A program made the translations under genes and the position numbers. Below, piece after piece: positions 8,901 through 13,830 of a stretch of 13,830 nucleotides of DNA. The DNA comes from a bacterium (GTDB lineage: Bacteria; UBP15; UBA6099; DSWB01), in assembly GCA_020061125.1 (NCBI GenBank), contig JAGUYV010000265.1, forward strand, positions 1 to 13,830, written 5' to 3'. The notes beneath the pieces are model-generated. The model saw nothing but the letters and a program-made list of their open reading frames with translations. It was not told the origin of the DNA and did no database searches. The number at the start of each line of letters is the position of its first letter. Positions within the stretch are counted from its first letter, which is position 1.

Positions 8901-9065
8901 TTTGTCGAGCTGCGCCATGCGGCCGCCCACGGAGGCGTCCTTGGTCACGATGGTGGTGAGGTACCCGGCGTCGGCCAGGGACAGGGCGGCTTCCAGGCCG
9001 GCGATGCCGCCGCCCACCACGAGCACGGACCCGACTTTTCCATTGCCTTTTGCGTTGTCGCTCAT
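5994..9065 (-). CDS. hdrA: Double-module HdrA: FAD/Fe-S heterodisulfide reductase subunit A family
   Basis: HdrA is the flavin- and Fe-S-containing core of Hdr complexes and the site of flavin-based electron bifurcation in methanogens. At 1023 residues this chain is clearly longer than classical single-module HdrA. Module 1 (about 10-455) has an FAD motif GGGIAG (18-23), an inserted two-cluster ferredoxin (Cys114, 117, 120, 124 and Cys164, 172, 175, 179) and the HdrA motif CX12CX3CC (Cys262, 275, 279, 280). Module 2 starts with the HdrA N-terminal domain (VFVCHCGLNI, 465-474) and continues with a second FAD motif GGGVSG (607-612), no inserted ferredoxin, a second CX10CX3CC (Cys756, 767, 771, 772) and a C-terminal 2x[4Fe-4S] ferredoxin (Cys951, 954, 957, 961; 983, 986, 989, 993). 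The ATG at 9065 has AGGTGA 5 nt upstream and is preferred over GTG at 9074. It receives electrons from MvhD and passes them to HdrBC and MetVF (inference). Confidence 0.95.
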   Translation of the reverse strand: MSDNAKGNGKVGSVLVVGGGIAGLEAALSLADAGYLTTIVTKDASVGGRMAQLDKTFPTNDCSTCMLSPRMVAVGGHPNIDIMVLSNLTKLEGGPGNFNAHVHKKATYVDFDKCTGCEECTKKCPTKPLNIPNEFNEGINTRRAISLMFPQAVPKKCFIDPNYCRQLQGKKCGVCEKVCKAGAINYNDTDKDITLNVGAVILAPGYKITDPKLLGEYGYGRNPNVVTSLEFERLLSASGPYAGHVQRPSDNAEPKKIAFIQCVGSRNERIGRGYCSSVCCMYATKQAIVGAEHVRGLDVTIFYKDLRAFGKGFDRYWENARDNYGVKYKRSMISAIKEDPANNNCVIRYIEDGKYKEEQFDMTVLSCGLEPSPEAVELAKTAGVEVNKYNFCKGEEYSPVETSRPGVFVCGAFESPKDIPESVVQSTGAAGKVMSLLGDTRWTLTRKKEYPPEIDTSGQEPRIGVFVCHCGLNIASVIDVEKVRDEAKKIDGVVYADNLLFTCSQDSQDGIKKIVKENQLNRVVIAACSPRTHEPLFREMLRDTGINPYLFEMANIRDQDSWVHGKRPKEATVKAIELMRMAVAKSKKLEMLHKSTLKIVKRALVLGGGVSGMSTALNLADQGFEVVLVEQSDHLGGETLNLRTTLDGGDIREVVKQKIAAVNSNNNITVHFNSKIVDINGGIGHFKSIIQDAAGNKTEVMHATVTIATGAVEYQPKDGEYGFGGDGVLTVRSLEQQVADGQLDPKSLKDLVFIQCVGSRNDEHKYCSRVCCTATVKNAIHLKEKNPDLNIYVMYRDIRTYGMREDYYRKAREMGVIFVRFDKEQPPVVAQSGGRLAVTVFDQTMGREFEFPADRVALASGVVARDNAIDVSRGFKLTLNTDGFFQEAHVKLQPIDFASEGEYLCGTAHSPMSVDEAISQSYAAAAHAGSILGRDELESDACVAVVNEELCAGCVTCVRVCPYGIPKMKNVGMGIAEISPVECHGCGTCVGQCPAKAIELCGFKDIQLGAMIEELFTFEPDPA

Positions 9066-9137
9066 ATCAGTCACCTGTGTGAAATTTCGAGATTTGTCCC
9101 ACCCCGGTTTTGGTTGCGCAAAAGCCGCGCGCCGTGA

Positions 9138-10046
9138 TCACGCCTCGGCCGCGGCGGGTTTCTTTTTGGTTTCCGGCTCGGGCGGAGGAGGCGCGTTCAG
9201 CGCGTCCTGAATAAGGGGCAGCGGGTCCGTGATGTGCTTGTTGAACCACGCGGTGTACTCCTGCAGCCCGAAGGCCACGCCCATGAGTTCGGTGAAGTAA
9301 TAGACCGGCATGCTGAACCCGAGTCCGGTCTGGGCCGCGGCCGCGGCCTGGCGCGTGTCCAGGTTGAGCTGGCACATGGGGCACGCGGTCACGATGCAGT
9401 TGGCGCCCGAGGCCTGCGCCGCGGCGAATATTTTGCCGATCAGGGACACGACCACATCCGTGCGCGGCACGCTCAAGCTGGCGCCGCAGCAGTCGGTTTT
9501 GCCGGACCACTTCACGGTCTTTGCGCCCAGGGCGCCGCAGATGGCATCAATCAGCGCCGGGTCCTCGGCGTCGTCCATCTGCATGATTTCGGGCGGGCGC
9601 ACCATGAGGCAGCCATAGTACGCAGCGGGTTTGAGATGGTGCAGGGACCGTTTGACATGGGACTTGATTTCGTCCAGGCCCACATCGTTCATGACCACCT
9701 CGAGCAGGTTGCGCACGGTCACGCTTCCCTTGAACTGGCCGGCGATGCCGCTGCCTTTTTTGCGGCCCTCGTGCTCTGCGTGCTTGAGGTTGGCGAAGCA
9801 CGCGGCGCAGGGGGTGACCACATCGTTGCCGCCCATCTGCTCGGCCAGGATGAGGTTGCGCAGGGCCAGGTTGTAGCCCACTTCATGGTCCGCGATGTGC
9901 GTGGCGCTCGCGCCGCAGCAGTTCCAGTCCGGAATTTCCTGAAGCTCGACGCCCAGGTATTTGCACACGGCTTTGAGGGACATGCTGAAGTCGCTGCCCG
10001 TGCTGTGCATGCTGCACCCGGGGTAGTAGGAAAAGGTCTTGGCCAT
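9138..10046 (-). CDS. hdrB: Heterodisulfide reductase subunit B (CCG-domain protein)
   Basis: HdrB carries the noncubane [4Fe-4S] clusters held by two CCG domains, which in methanogens cleave the CoM-S-S-CoB disulfide. In bacteria the same subunit serves other disulfides or simply electron transfer. Both CCG motifs are complete in this 302-residue protein: Cys11, CCG at 43-45, CAAC at 80-83; and Cys146, CCG at 186-188, CPMC at 222-225. The start at 10046 lies 2 nt after the hdrC stop, with its ribosome binding site (GGAGAGGCGAG) inside the hdrC end, which indicates translational coupling. An in-frame upstream extension to 10178 overlaps hdrC and is rejected. The C-terminal tail from about residue 283 is Pro/Lys/Ala-rich and not part of the family core. 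With no coenzyme M pathway visible, methanogen-type heterodisulfide is an unlikely substrate. Confidence 0.95.
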   Translation of the reverse strand: MAKTFSYYPGCSMHSTGSDFSMSLKAVCKYLGVELQEIPDWNCCGASATHIADHEVGYNLALRNLILAEQMGGNDVVTPCAACFANLKHAEHEGRKKGSGIAGQFKGSVTVRNLLEVVMNDVGLDEIKSHVKRSLHHLKPAAYYGCLMVRPPEIMQMDDAEDPALIDAICGALGAKTVKWSGKTDCCGASLSVPRTDVVVSLIGKIFAAAQASGANCIVTACPMCQLNLDTRQAAAAAQTGLGFSMPVYYFTELMGVAFGLQEYTAWFNKHITDPLPLIQDALNAPPPPEPETKKKPAAAEA

Positions 10047-10048
10047 GA

Positions 10049-10588
10049 TTATCTCGCCTCTCCGATGATCTTGCGCATGGCGCCTGTGTCTTTGATTTTG
10101 CCGCTGTATTTGATCTTGCCTTTTTTCATCATCTGGATGCCCAGGTCGCGGTCGCTGGTGAAATCCTTGGTGCCCCATTTGTAATGGGCCATGAGAAGCG
10201 GCTCGTTCATGCGGCCGCGCGCGCGAATAATGTTAAGGAAATGCTTGTAAAGCAGGGCCACATTCGGCTCGGCCACTTCGCGGCCTTCCTCGAGGGCCAA
10301 CTCCTTGAGCGCATCCACCACGCGGCGCGCGCTGATGTCCTGCGGGCAGCGGGTCTTGCAGGTTTCGCAGCCCACGCACAGCCAGATGAAATCGCTGGCC
10401 AGGGCTTCGTCCTTGAGGCCGAGGATCACATTGCGGATCATGTGCGCGGGGGACGAGTCCGTGATCTCGGCCACGGGGCAGCCCGCCGAGCACTTGAGGC
10501 ACTGGTAGCACGCGGAGAAGTCCACGCCGCTCTTGTCCGCGATGCGTTTTGTGAATTCCCTGTCAATTTTCACAGCCGTTTTGCTCAT
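10049..10588 (-). CDS. hdrC: Heterodisulfide reductase subunit C (ferredoxin-like)
   Basis: HdrC is the small ferredoxin-type subunit that wires HdrA to HdrB. The 179-residue protein has two [4Fe-4S] motifs of CX2CX2CX3C type: Cys27, 30, 33, 37 (ACYQCLKCSAGC) and Cys71, 74, 77, 81 (LCVGCETCKTRC). The rest is helical and basic, with no membrane segment, so this is the soluble HdrC type and not the membrane HdrE-linked kind. It is the first gene of the operon. The ATG at 10588 is the first in-frame start; a weak AAGGGA lies 11 to 12 nt upstream. A leader of about 200 nt separates it from the predicted promoter. Confidence 0.94.
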   Translation of the reverse strand: MSKTAVKIDREFTKRIADKSGVDFSACYQCLKCSAGCPVAEITDSSPAHMIRNVILGLKDEALASDFIWLCVGCETCKTRCPQDISARRVVDALKELALEEGREVAEPNVALLYKHFLNIIRARGRMNEPLLMAHYKWGTKDFTSDRDLGIQMMKKGKIKYSGKIKDTGAMRKIIGEAR

Positions 10589-10795
10589 CGCCGCACATCC
10601 CTTCGCGGCCGGCGCGCGCGCCAGCCGGTTGCGTTCTTTATGTGTCCTGCATTGCGTTTGTTCGAAATCCCGCGCGGAAGCAACGCGGCCTGCGCGCCCT
10701 TGCCTTAAAAATCCCAGTATTCAACTCGATATTTGCGCTTGATTCCCTGGGGCGAACAGTCCAAGACACCTTGCTCCGGCTCTTAATCTCACCAC
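10589..10795 (-). other. Leader region upstream of hdrC
   Basis: About 200 nt lie between the predicted transcription start and hdrC. I see no gene here and recognise no riboswitch class or intrinsic terminator. The leader holds GATTTTTAAGG (10713-10703), an 11-mer that recurs on the same strand in the hdrA-mvhD gap (5971-5961), and a GC-rich stretch (10589-10625). A long untranslated leader is compatible with RNA-level control, but this is not shown. Confidence 0.4.
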
Positions 10796-10824
10796 ATTAT
10801 AAATGAGTATATGAAATTTGCAAA
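10796..10824 (-). promoter_or_regulatory. Putative sigma-70 promoter of the hdrCBA-mvhD-metVF operon
   Basis: On the minus strand TTTGCA (10824-10819, 4 of 6 matches to TTGACA) and a perfect TATAAT (10801-10796) are spaced by 17 bp, in a locally AT-rich segment (10797-10862) that contrasts with the GC-rich surroundings. It faces hdrC and is the best promoter candidate for the six-gene operon. Confidence 0.65.
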
Positions 10825-10887
10825 TGTATATCAATTCATACTTGGGTAGGAGAAAATAAGGCAATTTACACAGGGATGCGCGAGATG

Positions 10888-10909
10888 AAACACCCCCGCG
10901 CGTGGAGTG
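10888..10909 (-). terminator. Weak terminator candidate after the Tad-like gene
   Basis: Downstream of the minus-strand gene ending at 10948, a 6-bp stem including one G-T pair (10909-10904 with 10896-10891) is followed by TTT only. The stem is GC-rich but the U-run is short. Termination before the hdr promoter is expected, but this hairpin is only a weak candidate. Confidence 0.25.
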
Positions 10910-10947
10910 CGAAGACCATGGGACAGCATGTCACGCCGTGGCAGGAT

Positions 10948-11874
10948 TTACTTGGAAAGACCCACGCTGCGCAGCCCGAAATCCACGGCCGGAATGTGGA
11001 TTTCACCGCTGGTGGCGTATTTCAAAAACCGGCCCTTGACCTCGCTGCTTTTCACCAGCGAATCCAGGAAAAACGCGGCAAAGCCCACGACTTTGACATC
11101 CGCGCGGCCCCCGACGTCCAGGGACTCGATCACGGGCAGAAAGACCAGGCGTTTGCTGCCCGTGGCGATGTTGTCAAACTTTTCGTTGGGGTTTGCGTCA
11201 ATCCGGAAGCTGATGCCGGACTTGGTGGGGCCGACCATGTCGCCCGTTTCCGTAAGCACCCACATGCCCGCTTCGAGCCGGCCCTGGTAGCCGTTCATGA
11301 GATTGCTTTCATAGTTGCTTGCGCCGGTGCCGCCAAGCGCCAGGGGGCCGTAGTTGCTGCAAACGCCAGGAGACCCGGTCTTATCGCATGCGCCCGCGCC
11401 GAGTTTCAGCACATATACATCTCCGTACACGAAGTTTTCCTGCTCCACGCCGATGGGAATCACGCCTGTGAGCGCGCCCACCACGCCGGATGCGGCTTCG
11501 GCGTCCACGGTTACGGGTGTTGAATATTTTCTAATAATTGGCGCAAAAAGATATTGCAGATTCTCCCTGATGGTCACGCTGATGCGGCTGTAATCATCTC
11601 CAGGAAATGTCACCGAAACATCGCCGGGCGCCACTCCGAAGCGCGTAGCATAATCGAGGGCTACGGTCTGGGCCGAGTATTCATCGAACGGCAGTTCGCG
11701 CGCACCGGCCAGGGCCGCCGCATCCGCCGCGTTCTGCAAATGGGCGCGTTTGACCACCCCGCGCCCGTAGTCCACCACGAACGCCATGATCACCATGATC
11801 AATGGCAGAGCCACCACGAATATGAGCGCAACATTGCCTGTTTGTGCCTGGGAATGAGGAATTTTCTTAACCAT
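10948..11874 (-). CDS. TadG-like membrane-anchored protein (putative Flp pilus-assembly Tad domain)
   Basis: The 308-residue protein begins with a short basic segment, one transmembrane helix (about 15-35, VALIFVVALPLIMVIMAFVV) and the conserved stretch HLQNAADAAALAGAREL (45-61). Together these are the hallmark of the Tad/TadG N-terminal domain of pseudopilin-like Flp pilus-assembly proteins. The remaining 240 residues are predicted to be outside the membrane, with two cysteines (about 153 and 162) that could form a disulfide. I do not recognise this part. Its pilus role is unproven because no tadA, tadB, tadC, flp or cpaB gene is nearby. It stands alone between the hdr operon and the divergent exbB. 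The ATG at 11874 is chosen because a GGAAAGGA sequence lies about 10 nt upstream. ATG at 11886 is possible, but that purine run abuts it. Confidence 0.75.
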   Translation of the reverse strand: MVKKIPHSQAQTGNVALIFVVALPLIMVIMAFVVDYGRGVVKRAHLQNAADAAALAGARELPFDEYSAQTVALDYATRFGVAPGDVSVTFPGDDYSRISVTIRENLQYLFAPIIRKYSTPVTVDAEAASGVVGALTGVIPIGVEQENFVYGDVYVLKLGAGACDKTGSPGVCSNYGPLALGGTGASNYESNLMNGYQGRLEAGMWVLTETGDMVGPTKSGISFRIDANPNEKFDNIATGSKRLVFLPVIESLDVGGRADVKVVGFAAFFLDSLVKSSEVKGRFLKYATSGEIHIPAVDFGLRSVGLSK

Positions 11875-12227
11875 AACCGAGGACATCCTTTCCAAAGTGA
11901 TGCCCCGCCGGTTATGGCCTTATTTACCCGTTCCTGGCATAACATGAAACATGCTTTTTGAAAACTCTGCAACACCTGGCGAACGGACGCTATTGTGATG
12001 CCACTCCCCTGTAAGAGATCTTGCCAGATGTGTATCAAAACTGTGCGGCCGCCATGTGAAAATCTTTGCTAAAAGTGCAACCGGAGCCTTGTATTCCCCA
12101 TGTGAACAAGAAGACGATTTCAAAATTGCGGGATCAAATGGGAGCGATGGCTGTCATATCTGATAAAAGGAGGGAACCTGTCACATTCGACACAATGCCT
12201 ATAGTTGACTATTTTTACTTTTTTCTC

Positions 12228-12257
12228 TTGATTTTTCTTTTTTTCTGTGATTAAAAT
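12228..12257 (+). promoter_or_regulatory. Putative promoter of the exbB-exbD-tonB-like operon
   Basis: TTGATT (12228-12233) and TAAAAT (12252-12257) with an 18-bp spacer match the sigma-70 hexamers at 4 and 5 of 6 positions. The start would be near 12264, giving a leader of about 118 nt that begins with the palindrome at 12274-12301. In an AT-rich island such matches arise easily, so confidence is moderate. Confidence 0.45.
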
Positions 12258-12273
12258 TACAAAAGGATTTTTT

Positions 12274-12301
12274 AGTGTATATATAAATTCAAATATACAC
12301 T
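12274..12301. promoter_or_regulatory. Perfect 9-bp palindrome upstream of exbB, operator candidate
   Basis: AGTGTATAT (12274-12282) and ATATACACT (12293-12301) are exact reverse complements around a 10-bp AT-only-but-one centre. The symmetric half-sites have centres 19 bp apart, about two helical turns, which suits a dimeric DNA-binding protein. It lies just after the predicted transcription start and 80 bp before exbB. As RNA it would form an AU-rich, fairly weak hairpin. It does not resemble a Fur box. Confidence 0.5.
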
Positions 12302-12381
12302 TTGGAAAACAAATGACGACAATGGATTATGTGCAGGCAAAACGGCACGCTAATTGATCCTTAACACACGCGGAGGCGCAC

Positions 12382-13032
12382 ATGGGAGATTTTTTAAGGG
12401 TAGCGGTGGAAAGCTGGTATGTGATGGCGCCGCTGTTTCTTGGCTCGATCATGGCCCTGGCCATTTGCATCGAGAAGGCGTTTCACTTGAGCCGGGCGCA
12501 GGTGGACCCGGCGCGGCTCATGAACAAAATCAAGGAAGCCATCAGGCGGCGGGATTTCCGCGTGGCCGTGGGTTACTGTGAAGCTACGCCAGGCCCCGTG
12601 GCAAAGGTTCTGGCCACGGCCATCGAGTTGCGCACCCTGCCGGACGAGCAGATCAAGCAGGGGGTCGAGGAATCCGTGCTCACGGAGATTCCGCGCCTGG
12701 AGCGGTTCCTGCCAACCTTGAGCAGCATCATCACCCTGGCCCCGCTCCTGGGCCTGCTCGGCACCATCACCGGTCTCATGAAGGTGTTCTCCAAGTTCGC
12801 CTACGAGGCCAATCCCAATCCGGCCATGCTCGCAGGCGGCATCAAGGAAGCCCTGTACACAACGGCCGTGGGCCTGGCCGTGGCTATCGTATTCTTCTTT
12901 TTGCACAATGTGCTGTCCACGCGCATAGACAGCCTTATCAATCAGATGGAAAAGAGCGTGGTCGAGCTGCTGAACTTTATGCGCATGGAGGGGGCCAATG
13001 ACGCTGAACTTCAAGCGACGCAGCAGAATTAA
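12382..13032 (+). CDS. exbB: MotA/TolQ/ExbB-family proton channel protein
   Basis: ExbB/TolQ forms the pentameric inner-membrane channel that, with ExbD/TolR, turns proton flow into work on TonB or TolA. The 216-residue protein has the family layout: TM1 (about 13-30), a cytoplasmic loop, TM2 (about 112-135) with APLLGLLGTITGLMKVF (120-136), and TM3 (about 159-178) preceded by GGIKEALYTTAVGLAVAI (142-159). The threonines in TM2 and at the start of TM3 are those that line the channel in the family. Length is close to that of TolQ and ExbB. A good GGAGG lies 5 nt before the ATG. The last 35 nt overlap exbD. ExbB is preferred to TolQ because a TonB-like gene follows and no pal or tolB is seen. 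MotA-like or gliding systems cannot be fully excluded. Confidence 0.9.
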   Translation: MGDFLRVAVESWYVMAPLFLGSIMALAICIEKAFHLSRAQVDPARLMNKIKEAIRRRDFRVAVGYCEATPGPVAKVLATAIELRTLPDEQIKQGVEESVLTEIPRLERFLPTLSSIITLAPLLGLLGTITGLMKVFSKFAYEANPNPAMLAGGIKEALYTTAVGLAVAIVFFFLHNVLSTRIDSLINQMEKSVVELLNFMRMEGANDAELQATQQN

Positions 13033-13477
13033 GCCCGATATCGCGATGACGCCGCTCATAGACGCCGCGTTCATTCTGATCCTCTTCTTCGCGGTCACCA
13101 TGAATGTGTCCAAGGCGCCCACGGGTGTCACCGTGCAGACCGCGGCCGGCAAAACCGCGGAGACAAAATCCAGCAACGCCATCATCACCGTGACTGCGGC
13201 GGGGGCGCCCTGGGCGTATTTCAACGCTACGCCCGTGGCATCGCCCGGCCAGCTCACGAAACTGATCCTCGACAATAAAGAGCAGACCGGCAAGTTTCTG
13301 ATCCGGCCGGACAAGGCCGTGAAATACGAAACGCTTATGGAAATCCTGGACATCGTCCGGCTCACGGCCGGGCGGGACGCGGACATCGCCCTGGCAATGG
13401 AACTCAAGGACGGGCAGGGCGCCGCGCCCGAAAAGGAGGAAGGCAGCGATGGCCAAGAAGCCGATGAAGCCCCATAA
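12998..13477 (+). CDS. exbD: ExbD/TolR-family biopolymer transport protein
   Basis: ExbD is the single-span partner of ExbB; its membrane aspartate carries the proton. The 159-residue protein opens with a basic cytoplasmic stretch and the signature PDIAMTPLIDAAFILILFF (13-31), with Asp22 in the position of the essential Asp25 of E. coli ExbD. A periplasmic domain follows to about residue 135, ending in an acidic, low-complexity tail not typical of the family. The start lies inside the end of exbB, with GGAG 7 nt upstream (12987-12990), so translation is probably coupled. The tail overlaps the next gene by 29 nt. Confidence 0.9.
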   Translation: MTLNFKRRSRIKPDIAMTPLIDAAFILILFFAVTMNVSKAPTGVTVQTAAGKTAETKSSNAIITVTAAGAPWAYFNATPVASPGQLTKLILDNKEQTGKFLIRPDKAVKYETLMEILDIVRLTAGRDADIALAMELKDGQGAAPEKEEGSDGQEADEAP

Positions 13478-13830
13478 GCCTGCGGCGGCCGCGCCCTCAA
13501 GGCCCGCGTCCGTTCCCGAGGGTGCGGCGCGCTCGGCGTCCTACGCCATCTCCGTGGCCGTGCACATTCTGGTTCTGCTTGTCATTTTCTTTTCGGCCCA
13601 GTTCATCAAGTCCACGCCAACGCCCGAGCCGCAGAAGAAATTCGAGGAAGTCCTGCTCCAGTTCGACATGGGCGTGCCCGGCTCTGAAGGCATGTCCGTG
13701 ATGGAAACCCTGAACCCGGACGCGGATTCTCCGATTGACAACCCAGACCAGGGATCGCCGGACGCGCCGGAAACGCAGGAGCGCACGGCGCCCAGGCAGC
13801 AGAGCAGCACGCAGCCCGATCCCCGGTCCG
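13449..13830 (+). CDS. TonB-like energy transducer, N-terminal part (runs off right edge)
   Basis: The frame is open from ATG 13449 to the window end, 127 codons seen. AAGGAGGA (13433-13440) lies 8 nt upstream. The protein starts with a Lys/Pro/Ala-rich cytoplasmic segment, then one transmembrane helix (about 33-53) containing SVAVH (35-39). This Ser-x3-His pattern matches Ser16/His20 of TonB, which contacts ExbD/ExbB. A Pro/Gln/Glu/Asp-rich periplasmic linker follows, as in TonB or TolA. The diagnostic C-terminal domain is outside the window, so TonB versus TolA or a shorter adaptor is not decided. Gene order exbB-exbD-this and the overlap of 29 nt with exbD support the TonB role. Confidence 0.75.
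   Translation, partial: MAKKPMKPHKPAAAAPSRPASVPEGAARSASYAISVAVHILVLLVIFFSAQFIKSTPTPEPQKKFEEVLLQFDMGVPGSEGMSVMETLNPDADSPIDNPDQGSPDAPETQERTAPRQQSSTQPDPRS

Larger units (their letters stand above)
11875..12381. other. Non-coding region between the Tad-like gene and exbB
   Basis: Of this 507-nt stretch the left half has mixed composition, with a 9-bp direct repeat CCATGTGAA at 12052-12060 and 12098-12106 and no convincing minus-strand promoter for the Tad-like gene. The right half, about 12200-12310, is a sharp AT-rich island with a T-rich tract (12211-12244), a promoter candidate and a palindrome. Small reading frames here, such as a 19-codon Phe-rich one at 12195-12254, have no well-spaced ribosome binding site. 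I see no RNA gene. Confidence 0.6.

Noticed and set aside
6114-9137. A 1007-codon open frame on the plus strand opposite hdrA
   Set aside because: It is an antisense shadow created by strong GC bias at third codon positions. Its translation is rich in His, Ala, Gly and Val, has no recognisable motif, and lies over a gene with intact Fe-S and FAD motifs.
10047-10178. An N-terminal extension of hdrB up to 10178
   Set aside because: The extension overlaps hdrC in another frame and encodes low-complexity Arg/Gln/His sequence. HdrB proteins start at MxxxxYYPGC, which matches the ATG at 10046.
12052-12106. Direct repeat CCATGTGAA, two copies with starts 46 bp apart
   Set aside because: Two 9-mers in 500 bp of non-coding DNA are not enough to claim a repeat family or CRISPR; no third copy and no regular spacing.
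12195-12254. A 19-codon Phe-rich hydrophobic micropeptide
   Set aside because: The nearest strong ribosome binding site (12167-12174) is 20 nt upstream of the ATG, too far, and the Phe content follows from the T-rich tract. An in-frame TTG start at 12066 is no better.
12274-12301. The palindrome as an intrinsic terminator
   Set aside because: The stem is almost all A-T and is followed by only TTT, and no gene ends upstream on the plus strand.

Overview
The window looks like chromosomal DNA of a GC-rich, Gram-negative-type, strictly anaerobic bacterium. An ExbB/ExbD/TonB-like cluster implies an outer membrane. The central operon encodes a heterodisulfide-reductase-linked methylenetetrahydrofolate reductase, an enzyme of the methyl branch of the Wood-Ljungdahl pathway. 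This combination is known from acetogens and from autotrophic or syntrophic Desulfobacterota-like bacteria. The phylum cannot be fixed from the sequence alone. There are no rRNA or tRNA genes, insertion sequences, CRISPR arrays or phage genes.

Layout. (1) 1-1666, minus strand, open at the left edge: a soluble multi-PAS histidine kinase of the HisKA_3/NarL type. (2) 1667-1921: a divergent promoter region. (3) 1922-3502, plus strand: an FAD enzyme of the retinol saturase/phytoene desaturase superfamily, ending at a 13-bp-stem terminator that also serves the convergent operon. (4) 10588 down to 3561, minus strand: a six-gene operon hdrC-hdrB-hdrA-mvhD-metV-metF, with a good promoter about 210 nt upstream of hdrC. 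(5) 11874 down to 10948, minus strand: a single-gene TadG-like membrane-anchored protein. (6) 11875-12381: a non-coding stretch with an AT-rich island, a promoter candidate and a perfect 9-bp palindrome. (7) 12382-13830, plus strand: overlapping exbB, exbD and a TonB-like gene cut off by the right edge.

How it works together. The operon in (4) has the gene content reported for the hexameric MetVF-HdrABC-MvhD methylenetetrahydrofolate reductase of Moorella. MetF with MetV would reduce methylene-THF to methyl-THF (or run in reverse). HdrABC and MvhD form an Fe-S/flavin electron relay that may allow flavin-based electron bifurcation. HdrA is a double protein: two FAD/thioredoxin-reductase-like modules in one chain, with the ferredoxin domains shared out between the halves. 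No hydrogenase, formate dehydrogenase or NADH-binding subunit is encoded nearby, so the external electron partner is open. The right-hand ExbBD-TonB-like genes would transduce the proton-motive force to the outer membrane. The kinase may respond to an intracellular signal, but its target is not visible.

I see no clearly new system. The most unusual features are the double HdrA, the hairpins between operon genes, and the AT-rich palindrome region before exbB.
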